DNA of 64,000 bases from Rhizomicrobium sp. (GTDB taxonomy: Bacteria > Pseudomonadota > Alphaproteobacteria > Micropepsales > Micropepsaceae): contig JBBCGJ010000001.1 in the NCBI GenBank assembly GCA_037200985.1, positions 844,756-908,755 on the forward strand. Direction: 5' to 3'. Shown here piece by piece: positions 40,019-48,056 of this stretch. The translations under genes were made by a program, and so were the position numbers. Under the pieces are notes generated by a model. It did no database searches. It was not told the DNA's origin and saw only the letters and a program-made list of their open reading frames with translations. Within the stretch, counting starts at the first letter, position 1, and every line of letters begins with the position of its first letter.

Positions 40019-41224
40019 TCAGGCCGCCGCCGTCTCGTCGGCGAAGACGGAGCGGCCGCGCGGGAACGTCACGCGCACGCAGGTGCCCTTGTTCACCGCG
40101 CTCTCGATGACGAGGGTCGCGTCGTGCTGTTCGGTCAGCGCCTTGACCAGCGACAGGCCGAGACCGGTGCCTTCCTGGCTGCGCGACAGCGGGGAGTCGA
40201 TCTGGCGGAAGGGCTCCAGCGCGAGCGGTATCTGCTCCGTCGACATGCCGATGCCGGTGTCCTTCACGCTGAGACAGATGCCGCCTTCCGCGCTCAGCAT
40301 TGCGCTCAGGCGCACATGCCCGCCGGCCGGCGTGAACTTGATCGCGTTGGAGAGGAGGTTGAGAAGTATCTGCTTCACGCGCCGCGGATCGGCGTCGAGC
40401 TGCGGCAGCCCCGGCGTCAGGTCGAACGCGACGTCGATGCCGCTTTCCTGCGCCCGCACGGACACCATGCGGCGGCAGTCGCGAAAGAGATCGTCCAGGG
40501 CGAAGGGCTCGCAGCGCAGATCCATCTTGCCCGCCTCGGATTTCGACAGGTCGAGGATGTCGTTGATCAGCGCCAGAAGATGCTGTCCCGCGCCGTGGAT
40601 GTCGGCGGAATATTCGCGGTAGCGCGGCACGCCATGGGCGCCGAACATCTCCGACGCCAGGACCTCCGAGAAGCCGATGATGGCGTTCAGCGGCGTGCGC
40701 AGTTCGTGGCTCATCAGCGCAAGGAAGCTCGACTTGGCGCGGTTCGCGGCCTGCGCGTCCGCCAGCGCGTGGGCGAGCTGGGTCTCGCGCATCTGCAGAA
40801 GGTGCAGCTTGCCGCTGACCAGCGCCTCGCAGGTTCCGATGCCGAGATAGCGTCCGCCGCGCGTCACCACGAAGCACTCGCGCAGGGCATCCGGCCAGTC
40901 CAGCGTCAGCATCTTGCCGAGTTCGGTCAGCTTCAGGTGCTCGTCCACCACCAGCGGACGAACGTTCGCCAGCTGCAGGATCGAGCGCTTGGCGTAGAGC
41001 TCCGGGATGAAGGGCTGCGCGTAGCGTGCGAGGAATCGCAGGCGGTTGACGATGCCTTTCACCGCGCCGTCGTCGTCGACGACGGCCGCGGCAACCTGGT
41101 CGCGGCGGTCGCCGAACCATTCGAAGACCTGGCCGCAGGTCGTGGCGACCGAGAAGGTCGGCATCGCGATGGCGAGTTGGCCCGCGGTCCAGTTGGACGA
41201 ATCCGTCTCGGCTTCGTTCAACAT
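40019..41224 (-). CDS. orphan sensor histidine kinase with CBS-like N-terminus
   Basis: Cytosolic kinase of 401 aa. The first ~135 residues resemble paired CBS domains (AAAVVDDDGAVKGIVNRLRFL and ECFVVTRGGRYLGIGTCEAL). A coiled linker QLAHALADAQAANRAKSSF precedes HisKA with MSHELRTPLNAIIGFSEVLA (His near residue 172). The HATPase domain then has LLNLLSNAIKFTP, VKDTGIGM and GTGLGLSLVKALTEQH. No TM helix and no adjacent response regulator gene were seen, so its partner lies elsewhere. The final TAAA tail is normal. It may sense nucleotides or energy charge, as CBS domains often do (inference). Confidence 0.88.
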   Translation of the reverse strand: MLNEAETDSSNWTAGQLAIAMPTFSVATTCGQVFEWFGDRRDQVAAAVVDDDGAVKGIVNRLRFLARYAQPFIPELYAKRSILQLANVRPLVVDEHLKLTELGKMLTLDWPDALRECFVVTRGGRYLGIGTCEALVSGKLHLLQMRETQLAHALADAQAANRAKSSFLALMSHELRTPLNAIIGFSEVLASEMFGAHGVPRYREYSADIHGAGQHLLALINDILDLSKSEAGKMDLRCEPFALDDLFRDCRRMVSVRAQESGIDVAFDLTPGLPQLDADPRRVKQILLNLLSNAIKFTPAGGHVRLSAMLSAEGGICLSVKDTGIGMSTEQIPLALEPFRQIDSPLSRSQEGTGLGLSLVKALTEQHDATLVIESAVNKGTCVRVTFPRGRSVFADETAAA

Positions 41225-41317
41225 GTCCCGCTATCCCGTGATTGGCTGCGGCACGCTAGCGAGACGCGGTTTTCGCGCGGTTAATTCCCGGGTGAAAGAA
41301 TTGCGACACTAACGTGC

Positions 41318-41578
41318 CTAGCGCAGCGTCCGCCGCCCCGTCACCGCGTTCCACAGGAACAACGCGATCACCGCGCCCAGGATTGCCACGACCATCGACA
41401 CGAGATTGAAGCGGAACATGTCGAAGTCCGACAGCGCGCGGAAGATCAGGCCGCCGACCACCGCGCCCACCAGCCCGAGCGCGATGTTGAGGATGCAGCC
41501 TTCGCCGCGCTTGTTGACGATCAGGCTGGCCAGCCAGCCGGTGATCGCTCCGAAGAATATCCAGCCCAGAACCGACAT
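41318..41578 (-). CDS. GlsB/YeaQ/YmgE family membrane protein
   Basis: Small protein of 86 aa with three TM helices: LGWIFFGAITGWLASLIV, a Gly-rich ILNIALGLVGAVVGGLIF and VSMVVAILGAVIALFLW. The family signature, a Gly-rich core after CILN, is intact. It is linked to general stress responses and is sometimes called transglycosylase-associated. AAAGGGGTTTCG precedes the ATG. It is divergent from the Nramp-related gene. Confidence 0.93.
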   Translation of the reverse strand: MSVLGWIFFGAITGWLASLIVNKRGEGCILNIALGLVGAVVGGLIFRALSDFDMFRFNLVSMVVAILGAVIALFLWNAVTGRRTLR

Positions 41579-41650
41579 CGGCGAAACCCCTTTCCCTTTA
41601 CTGCATTAGGTAGATAGTTGGAGCGGGCGGCACAAGCGCGAGCGGGATGG

Positions 41651-42910
41651 ATGGCGGACGAAGCGGTCAAATCCCGCAATATCTTGCGTGTTCTTGGCCC
41701 GGGCCTCATCACCGGCGCGGCCGACGACGATCCCTCCGGCATCGCCACCTATTCCCAGGCCGGCGCGCAGTTCGGCTACGGCCTGACCTGGACCATGCTG
41801 CTCACGCTGCCCTTCATGGTGGCGATCCAGATCATCAGCGCCTGCATCGGCTGGGACACGCATAAGGGCCTCGCCAGCAACATCGCCCGCCGCCTGCCGG
41901 CGCCGGTGCTGCTCGGCCTCGTGGCGCTGCTTGTGATCGCCAACACGCTCAACATCGCGGCCGATCTCGCGGCGATGGGGGAGGGCCTGCGTCTCATCGT
42001 CGGCGGGCCGTCGGTCGCCTATGCGATCGGCTTCGGTGTCGCCTGCCTGATGGCGGAGGTGTTCATCCCCTATCACCGCTACGCCGGCTACATGAAATAT
42101 CTGACGCTGGTTCTTTTCGTCTATGTCGCCGTGGCGTTCAGCGTGAACATCCCCTGGGGCCAGGTGCTGCTGGCGACCTTCCTGCCCTCGCTGTCGCTGA
42201 GCAAGGATGAATTGCTCACCGTGGTCGCGGTGTTCGGCACCACGATCAGCCCCTACCTCTTCTTCTGGCAGGCTTCGCAGGAGGCGGAGGAATCCCATCT
42301 CAGCTACCGCCACGGCGCGCGCCGCCTGCCGAGCCTGACCAAGGGCGCCTTCCGGCACATCGCCGTCGACACCGCCTTCGGCATGGTGGTCTCCAACTCC
42401 ATCGCCTTCTTCATCATCGTCACCACCGCGGCGACGCTGCACGCCCACGGCATCACGAAGATCGACACCGCGGCCCAGGCCGCCGAGGCGCTGCGCCCGA
42501 TCGCCGGCGCCTTCACCTTCGTGCTGTTCGCGGCCGGCATCATCGGCACCGGGCTGCTCGCGGTGCCGGTCTTGGCGGGCTCGGCGGCCTATGCGGTGGC
42601 CGAGTCCTTCCACATGCGCGGCAGCCTGGAGCTTCCCGCCAACCGCGCCATCGGCTTCTACGCCATCGTCAGCGCCGCGACACTGGCCGGCGCCGCCCTG
42701 ACGCTCACAAGCATCGATCCCATCGCGATGCTGTTCTGGTCGGCGGTGATCAACGGCGTGGTCGCGGTGCCGATCATGGTGGCGATGATGATCGTCGCGG
42801 CCAGCCCCGACGTGGGTCCCACCCTGCCGCGCTGGCTGATCGTGCTCGGCTGGCTGGCGACCGCGCTGATGGCCCTCGCCGTCGCCTTATTGGGCTGGTC
42901 GAGCTTCTGA
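41651..42910 (+). CDS. Nramp-related divalent metal transporter
   Basis: Transporter of 419 aa with 11 TM helices and a LeuT-like fold. TM1 carries GPGLITGAADDDPSGIATYS, so the canonical DPGN metal motif is DPSG. TM6 carries GTTISPYLFFWQASQEAEES in place of the MPH motif. These changes are seen in the Nramp-related group proposed to prefer other ions such as Mg2+ (established for some clades, not shown here). The start at 41651 (MADEAVKSRN) is chosen over a TTG at 41618 that lacks a ribosome site. Confidence 0.9.
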   Translation: MADEAVKSRNILRVLGPGLITGAADDDPSGIATYSQAGAQFGYGLTWTMLLTLPFMVAIQIISACIGWDTHKGLASNIARRLPAPVLLGLVALLVIANTLNIAADLAAMGEGLRLIVGGPSVAYAIGFGVACLMAEVFIPYHRYAGYMKYLTLVLFVYVAVAFSVNIPWGQVLLATFLPSLSLSKDELLTVVAVFGTTISPYLFFWQASQEAEESHLSYRHGARRLPSLTKGAFRHIAVDTAFGMVVSNSIAFFIIVTTAATLHAHGITKIDTAAQAAEALRPIAGAFTFVLFAAGIIGTGLLAVPVLAGSAAYAVAESFHMRGSLELPANRAIGFYAIVSAATLAGAALTLTSIDPIAMLFWSAVINGVVAVPIMVAMMIVAASPDVGPTLPRWLIVLGWLATALMALAVALLGWSSF

Positions 42911-42912
42911 AT

Positions 42913-43914
42913 TCAGCCCATCGTCACCACGACCTTGCCCATCGCCTTGCGGTCCATCAGCATACGGATCGATTTCCCGGCCTCGGCCAGCGGAAAAGTC
43001 GCCGACACGTCGGGATGGAGCTTGCCCTCCGCGATCATGCCCAGGATTTCGCGCAGCGAGTCGTTGGCGGCCTTGGGATCGCGCGCCGTGAAGGCGCCCC
43101 AGAACACGCCGAGGATGTCGCAGCCTTTCAGCAGCGTCAGGTTCAGCGGGATCTTCGGGATCTCGCCGGCCGCGAAGCCGATCACCAGATAGCGCCCCTC
43201 CCAGTTCATCGCCCGCAGCGCCGGCTCGGCATACTGGTCGCCCACCGGATCGTAGAGCACATCGGCGCCCTTGCCGTCGGTCAGTTCCTTGATCTTGTCG
43301 GATATCGCCTTCTGCTGGTCGCGCGACAGCGGCAGCTTGGGGTAGACAAATCCCGCCGTGGCACCGTGGCGGATCGCAAGATCGACCTTCTCCTGACTCG
43401 ACGCGCCGGCTATCACCTTGGCGCCCATCGCGACGCCGAGCTCCACCGCCGACAGTCCGACGCCGCCGGCCGCGCCGAGCACCACCAGGCTCTCACCGGC
43501 CTTCAGCCGCGCGCGGTCCTTGAGCGCATGATAGGACGTGCCATAGGTCACGATGAAGGCGCTCGCGACTTCGAAGCCGACATTCGCCGGCACCGTCACG
43601 CAGCGCCGCGCATCCGCGACGACCTGCTCCGCGAAGCCGCCATTGCCGATCGACACCGCGACGCGGTCGCCGACCGCGATGCCGCTCACCCCTTCGCCCA
43701 GCGCCGTCACGACGCCGGCAACCTCGCCGCCCGGCGGGAAGGGTAATGCCGGCTTGAACTGATACTTGTCCGCCAACATCAGCACGTCGGGAAAATTTAC
43801 ACCGCAAGCCTTCACCGCGATCAGAACCTGGCCCTTGCCCGGCGCGGGCGACGGCACGTCGCGCAGCTCCATCTCTTCCGGCGGTCCGTAATGCGTGCAG
43901 AGCATGGCTTTCAT
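42913..43914 (-). CDS. NADPH:quinone oxidoreductase-like MDR protein
   Basis: Medium-chain dehydrogenase/reductase of 333 aa without catalytic zinc. The opening MKAMLCTHYGPPEEMELRD and ACGVNFPDVLMLADKY match the quinone oxidoreductase (QorA) group. The NADPH fold has VLGAAGGVGLSAVELGVAMGA (about residues 145-165), and no Zn-binding Cys cluster is present. The substrate is likely a quinone or alpha,beta-unsaturated carbonyl. It converges with the Nramp-related gene, 2 bases apart. Confidence 0.93.
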   Translation of the reverse strand: MKAMLCTHYGPPEEMELRDVPSPAPGKGQVLIAVKACGVNFPDVLMLADKYQFKPALPFPPGGEVAGVVTALGEGVSGIAVGDRVAVSIGNGGFAEQVVADARRCVTVPANVGFEVASAFIVTYGTSYHALKDRARLKAGESLVVLGAAGGVGLSAVELGVAMGAKVIAGASSQEKVDLAIRHGATAGFVYPKLPLSRDQQKAISDKIKELTDGKGADVLYDPVGDQYAEPALRAMNWEGRYLVIGFAAGEIPKIPLNLTLLKGCDILGVFWGAFTARDPKAANDSLREILGMIAEGKLHPDVSATFPLAEAGKSIRMLMDRKAMGKVVVTMG

Positions 43915-44159
43915 GGCGGTTCTCCCGATGGCTTACGATGTTTTAATGACGAATGCCGCGACCATAAGCGATGCCTCGCGCGGCGCAAAGCCGGGCCCGA
44001 TTGTCGCGACGGCGCATGGATGGGACGATCGGCTCATGTTTTGCGGCGGCGTCTCGCGCGGCCGGCATCCGCGCCCTCCGTCCGACTGGATCGAAAGCGG
44101 AACTTGCGCGTATTATGGAACTGGATGGGCGTTTACCTTCAACGAAGGATCGCACGCAT

Positions 44160-44588
44160 ATGCGTAAAATCATTTTGGGCGCGGCCGCGGCGGCCGCATT
44201 GCTTTCGAGCACACCGGCCTTTGCCGCATCGTCTCAGATCTGCATTCGCCACGACGATATCCGCAACTGGTCGGCCACCGACGACAAGCATCTGGTGCTG
44301 GAGAACTACAGTCACCAGAAGGCGCTGCTGACGCTGATCGGCACCTGCAGCGGCTTCAGATTCGCGGAGACCATCGTGATCCGCTCGCCGGGCGCATTCG
44401 GCCTGAGCTGCATCGAGCGCGGCGATTCGGTGCGCGCGCGGGAGCGGACGTTCCCTGGCACCTGTTCGATCGCGAAGATCGAGCCTTATACCGGCCCGGT
44501 CGGAAAGAACCACGACAGCAGCAACGCCAACAGCACCAACGCCGGCGGCAGCAACAACACCGGCGATCCGAGCAGCAACAGCCACTAG
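44160..44588 (+). CDS. DUF6491 family exported protein
   Basis: Protein of 142 aa with a signal peptide (IILGAAAAAALLSSTPAFAA, cleavage about residue 22). The mature part has four Cys (QICIRHDDI, IGTCSGF, LSCIERGD, PGTCSIAKIEPY) in the DUF6491 pattern, suggesting two disulfides in the periplasm. The tail is Ser/Asn-rich (NANSTNAGGSNNTGDPSSNS). The start at 44160 is favoured by the signal peptide; GAAGGA lies about 9 bases upstream. The 43915-44159 gap of about 245 bases upstream shows no gene. Confidence 0.8.
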   Translation: MRKIILGAAAAAALLSSTPAFAASSQICIRHDDIRNWSATDDKHLVLENYSHQKALLTLIGTCSGFRFAETIVIRSPGAFGLSCIERGDSVRARERTFPGTCSIAKIEPYTGPVGKNHDSSNANSTNAGGSNNTGDPSSNSH

Positions 44589-44595
44589 CGCCACC

Positions 44596-44642
44596 GTCAT
44601 CCCCGGCCGAACGCCGCTTCGCGATCGCTCGGCCGGGGTGAC
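44596..44642. repeat. palindromic intergenic repeat
   Basis: GTCATCCCCGGCCGA and TCGGCCGGGGTGAC are complementary except for one unpaired base, flanking GCCGCTTCGCGATCGC. It fills the space between two converging genes (DUF6491 and asparaginase) and may act as a 3' hairpin for both. Confidence 0.8.
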
Positions 44643-44647
44643 AGGTG

Positions 44648-45649
44648 CTAGCCGACCCGCATTTCTTCCAATGTCCGCGCCGGCCGTCGTTCGCCCACAA
44701 TCGTCCCCCGCGTGTTGAGCACCGGCGCCCGCAGCACCTCCCGCGCGCCGTCTCCCAGCAGTCCCAGTTTCTCCAAAACCGCCGCGATGACTGTCTCCGC
44801 CGCGCGGCTCGCCCCGTCGTCGATCTTGATCGCGATGCCGAGGCCGCGGCCCGGAATCCAGCCGCCGAAAAAGCCTTCCGCGCCGGTCTTCACCGCCGCC
44901 TTGCCGCTGCTGGCCTGGATCAGGGTGGCGCAGACCCGTCCCGTGCCCGACATCAGCTCGGGATGCGCGACCATCGCGCCGAGGATCCGCCTCGCCGCAT
45001 CGGCGCGTGGTTTGGTTAGGCCCTTGCCCGACGCCATGTGCGCCGCGGCCCGCGCGAATTCGGTCAGCGAGGTCGCGAAATTCGGCGCGGCGCAGCCGTC
45101 GATGCCATAGGGCAGCTCGGCCGCGCCCGACAAATCCTTAAGCACCGCTGCCACCGCTTGCTGCACCGGATGGTCGATCCGCTCATAGCCTTCCGTGGCG
45201 ACATCCCAATGCCGCGCCACGGTCAGGAATCCCGCATGCTTGCCCGAGCAATTGTTGTGGAGGCGCGTCGGCTTCTCGCCGCGGCGGATCATCGCTTCGG
45301 CGACCGGCTCGTAGCGCGACGGATGCGCGCCGCAGGCGAGATCCTTCTCGGAAAGACCGATCCGCGCCAGCCAGGCCGCGACGCGCGTGGTGTGCATCGG
45401 CTCGCCGGAATGCGACGCACAGGCGAGCGCGATCTCCTCGTCCGAAAGGCCGAACGCTTCCGCCGCGCCGGATTCCACCAGCACCATCGCCTGCATGGGC
45501 TTCAAGGAGGAGCGCGAATAGACCGGCGCCGCGATGTCGCCCAGCGCGGCGACGACCGCGCCCTCGGCATCGACCACGGCCAGGGCGCCGCGATGGACGC
45601 TCTCCACCAGGCCGCCGCGCGTCAGTTCGACTAGAATGGGATTTGCCAT
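44648..45649 (-). CDS. L-asparaginase, ReAV (Rhizobium etli) type
   Basis: Asparaginase of 333 aa of the asparaginase II/ReAV group, which is unrelated to the E. coli enzymes. Catalytic motifs are in order: YSRSSLKPMQAM (Ser-x-x-Lys, about residues 45-56), CASHSGEPMHT with the second Ser, NNCSGKHAGF and GIDGCAAPNFA (the Cys pair that binds Zn), and the later SSGKAAVKTGAEG Lys. The start at 45649 (MANPILVELTRGG) is preceded by GGGAG; the longer upstream frame crosses a palindromic repeat and is not used. Confidence 0.95.
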   Translation of the reverse strand: MANPILVELTRGGLVESVHRGALAVVDAEGAVVAALGDIAAPVYSRSSLKPMQAMVLVESGAAEAFGLSDEEIALACASHSGEPMHTTRVAAWLARIGLSEKDLACGAHPSRYEPVAEAMIRRGEKPTRLHNNCSGKHAGFLTVARHWDVATEGYERIDHPVQQAVAAVLKDLSGAAELPYGIDGCAAPNFATSLTEFARAAAHMASGKGLTKPRADAARRILGAMVAHPELMSGTGRVCATLIQASSGKAAVKTGAEGFFGGWIPGRGLGIAIKIDDGASRAAETVIAAVLEKLGLLGDGAREVLRAPVLNTRGTIVGERRPARTLEEMRVG

Positions 45650-45691
45650 GGACTCCCTATAGCATCGTGCGCCGGAACGAGCAGCACTATA

Positions 45692-45775
45692 GGCCCGCCT
45701 CCCCCGCGCCGAAGCGAAGCGGAGGCTGGCGGGGGAGGTGCCCGTAGCACCGTCAGGTGCAAGGGGCGGAGGGGG
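45692..45775 (+). repeat. palindromic repeat, copy 2 of a two-copy family
   Basis: It opens GGCCCGCCTCCCCCGCGC, has GGGGGAGGTGCCCG then AGCACCGTCAGGTGC, and ends GGCGGAGGGGG, matching the copy at 8405-8480 (there on the minus strand). Spacer lengths differ by about 6 bases. It ends 7 bases before the TTG start of the RNA methyltransferase gene and supplies its ribosome site. Confidence 0.85.
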
Positions 45776-45782
45776 ACGCGAA

Positions 45783-46316
45783 TTGCGAGGGTATTTTGCG
45801 GTAGGCGTCGACGGCATCTCCAAGCCGATGAATCTCGGCAATCTTATGCGCATCGCCAATGCGTTCGGCGCAAGCTTCTTCTTCACCGTCGCCGAGCAGC
45901 TCCGCCTCAACGACGCGCGTAACGCCGACACCTCCAAGACGCAGGGCGCGCTGCCCCTCTACAGCTACAAGGACGCGGGCGAGTTCCGCCTGCCGGTCGG
46001 CTGCCGGCTCGTCGGCGTCGAGATCGCCGAGGATGCGGTCGAGCTGCCGCGCTTCCGCCATCCGAGCCGCGCCGCCTATGTCTTCGGGGCCGAGCGCATG
46101 TCGCTGTCGCCCGAAATGCTGTCGCGCTGCGAGTTCGTGGTGAAGATCCCGACTCGCTTCTCGATCAATGTCGGCATGGCGGGCGCCATCACCCTGTACG
46201 ACCGGCTGATCTCCACCGGCGGTTACGGCAGCCGCCCGATCGCCCCGGGCCGCGAGCCGCCGGAGGTCCCGCCGCAGCACAAATGGGGCGCCCCCATCGT
46301 GCGCACGAGAAAGTGA
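45783..46316 (+). CDS. SpoU/TrmH-family RNA 2'-O-methyltransferase
   Basis: SPOUT methyltransferase of 177 aa. It has a trefoil-knot-type core with FAVGVDGISKPMNLGNLMRIA, SFFFTVAE, AYVFGAERMSLSPEMLSRCE and the C-terminal knot IPTRFSINVGMAGAITLYDR. The target, rRNA or tRNA, is not assignable. A TTG at 45783 is taken as start because it yields MRGYFAVGVD, the usual family N-terminus, with GGAGGGGG upstream. An earlier GTG at 45738 would add MPVAPSGARGGGGRE, residues encoded by the upstream repeat. Confidence 0.88.
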   Translation: MRGYFAVGVDGISKPMNLGNLMRIANAFGASFFFTVAEQLRLNDARNADTSKTQGALPLYSYKDAGEFRLPVGCRLVGVEIAEDAVELPRFRHPSRAAYVFGAERMSLSPEMLSRCEFVVKIPTRFSINVGMAGAITLYDRLISTGGYGSRPIAPGREPPEVPPQHKWGAPIVRTRK

Positions 46317-46351
46317 CATTCGAAAATCCGGCGCTATAGTCCCGCCCGCTC

Positions 46352-47110
46352 ATGACCACCGCCGCTCTCGATATTTCCCATCTGCGCAAGGTCTATCGCG
46401 GCGGGACCGTCGCCGTTCAGGACGTCTCGCTTACCGTTCAGCCCGGCGATTTCTTCGGCTTCCTCGGCCCCAACGGCGCCGGCAAGTCGACCACGATCCA
46501 TTGCATCACCGGCATTTCCAACCCGACCTCGGGCACGATCCGCATCTTCGGCGTCGACGCGGTCGCGGACTATCGCGAGGCCCGCAAGCTGGTGGGCCTC
46601 AGCCCCCAGGAATTCAACGTCGACCCCTTCGCCAGCGGGCGGCAGATCGTCGATTGGATGGGCGGCTATTTCGGCATGCGCAAGGCCGAGCGCAAGAAGC
46701 GCGTCGACATGCTGATCGAGCGCTTCGATCTCGTGGCCCATGCCAACAAGCCGTTCCGCGAACTCTCCGGCGGGCTCAAGCGCCGCGTCATCCTCGCCCG
46801 CGCCATGATCAACGATCCGGCGCTCTTGATTCTCGACGAGCCGACGGCGGGCGTCGACGTCGAATTGCGCATGGATCTGTGGCGCTACCTCCAGGAGCTC
46901 AACCGCGACGGCAAGACGATCCTTCTGACCTCGCACTATCTGGAAGAGATCGAGCGGTTGTGCCGCACCATCGCCATCGTCGCCGGCGGCCGCATCGTGC
47001 GCCACGGCCCCAAGGAGGAATTCTTCACCGAGCCCGGCGGGCTGGAGCGCGCCTATCTCGCCGCCACCGGCCGCGCCGCCGATCACATCGCGGCGGCGGC
47101 CGCGCGATGA
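46352..47110 (+). CDS. ABC transporter ATP-binding protein, YadG-like
   Basis: ATPase of 252 aa for an ABC-2 exporter. It has Walker A GPNGAGKSTTIHCITG (about residues 36-51), Q-loop LVGLSPQEFNVDPFASG (the PQEFN variant typical of YadG), signature LSGGLKRRVILARA, Walker B LLILDEPTAGVD and H-loop LTSHYLEEIE. It overlaps the permease gene by 4 bases (ATGA). The exported molecule is unknown. Confidence 0.94.
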   Translation: MTTAALDISHLRKVYRGGTVAVQDVSLTVQPGDFFGFLGPNGAGKSTTIHCITGISNPTSGTIRIFGVDAVADYREARKLVGLSPQEFNVDPFASGRQIVDWMGGYFGMRKAERKKRVDMLIERFDLVAHANKPFRELSGGLKRRVILARAMINDPALLILDEPTAGVDVELRMDLWRYLQELNRDGKTILLTSHYLEEIERLCRTIAIVAGGRIVRHGPKEEFFTEPGGLERAYLAATGRAADHIAAAAAR

Positions 47111-47874
47111 CCGTCAACTGGATTGGCCTGTGGACGATGATCCGGCGCGAGCTGCAGCGCCTGGCGCGCGTGCCGATCCAGGCCGTGGTCGCGCCGCTGA
47201 TCTCGGCACTGCTGTTCATCTTCATCTTCGGCTTCGTGGTCGGCGGCAGCATCCGGCACATCGGCGGCTTCCGCTATCTCGAATTCGTCCTGCCGGGCGT
47301 GGTGATGATGAACGTCATCAGCGCGTCGTTCCTGCAATCGACCGCCCAGGTCTATTTCCAGCGCTTCCAGAAGAGCATCGAGGAAATCCTGGTCTCGCCG
47401 CTCTCCTATGTCGAGATGATCGCCGGCACGGTCAGCGTCGTGATCCTGCGCTCGGTGCTGACCGCCCTCGGCATCATGCTGATCGGGGTTGCGTTCGGCG
47501 CGGTGCACATGCACTCGCTGCCGGAATTCCTTTTCTGGACGACCTTCGTCTCGATGATCTTCGGCTTCCTCGGCATCGTCATCGCGCTTTGGGCCAAGAC
47601 CTTCGAGCAGCTCAACATGCTCATGGTGTTCTTCATCCAGCCGCTGTCGATGGTGGGCGGCGTGTTCAACACGGTCGAGATGCTGCCGCCCTGGCTGCGC
47701 TGGCTGGCCTATGGCAATCCGCTGTTCTATTTCATCAACGGCCTGCGTCATTCGATGATCGGATTCTCCGAAGGCTACGAAACCTTCGGCGCGATCTTCA
47801 CCGTCGTCCTCGCGGCGGCCCTTGGCGGGCTCGTCTGGCGTCTCTACGCCATCGGCTGGGGCCTTAGAGAATAG
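47107..47874 (+). CDS. ABC-2 type permease, YadH-like
   Basis: Permease of 255 aa with six TM helices. It opens WIGLWTMIRRELQRLARVP, then VVAPLISALLFIFIFGFVVG and YLEFVLPGVVMMNVISASFL. The coupling segment QRFQKSIEEILVSPLSYVEM is conserved in YadH/NodJ-type ABC-2 permeases. It is translationally coupled to the upstream ATPase gene by the ATGA overlap. Confidence 0.93.
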   Translation: MTVNWIGLWTMIRRELQRLARVPIQAVVAPLISALLFIFIFGFVVGGSIRHIGGFRYLEFVLPGVVMMNVISASFLQSTAQVYFQRFQKSIEEILVSPLSYVEMIAGTVSVVILRSVLTALGIMLIGVAFGAVHMHSLPEFLFWTTFVSMIFGFLGIVIALWAKTFEQLNMLMVFFIQPLSMVGGVFNTVEMLPPWLRWLAYGNPLFYFINGLRHSMIGFSEGYETFGAIFTVVLAAALGGLVWRLYAIGWGLRE

Positions 47875-47887
47875 CTCCTTTACCGGT

Positions 47888-48004
47888 GTCATGGTCCGCG
47901 AATGCAGGCCATCCAGGCGAGGTCTTCCGCGACCTCGATAGGTTCGCGATCATCCTGTTTATAGCCGCGCAGATTTCAACAGGGTCGCCCGCATTCGCGG
48001 GCGA
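47888..48004. repeat. pair of REP-like palindromes
   Basis: Two motifs separated by about 70 bases. TGGTCCGC..GCAGGCCA (from 47890) is imperfect, and TCGCCCGC / GCGGGCGA around ATTC at 47985-48004 is perfect. Both are GTCAT- or ATGAC-flanked, as in the scattered palindromes elsewhere in the window. They lie downstream of the exporter operon and upstream of the SDR promoter. Confidence 0.6.
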
Positions 48005-48032
48005 TGACAAATCGGGTTTGTTATATTATACC
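48004..48032 (+). promoter_or_regulatory. candidate promoter of the SDR-isomerase unit
   Basis: ATGACA (48004-48009) and TATACC (48027-48032), 17 bases apart inside an AT-rich patch, with GGAGG 8 bases before the ATG at 48057. Judged by eye only. Confidence 0.35.
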
Positions 48033-48056
48033 CGTCATCTAATCTTGGAGGCCGCC

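Noticed and set aside
45650..45937. Upstream extension of the asparaginase frame by about 96 codons
   Set aside because: It runs through a palindromic repeat and the antisense of the RNA methyltransferase gene; ATG 45649 has its own ribosome site and family-like start.
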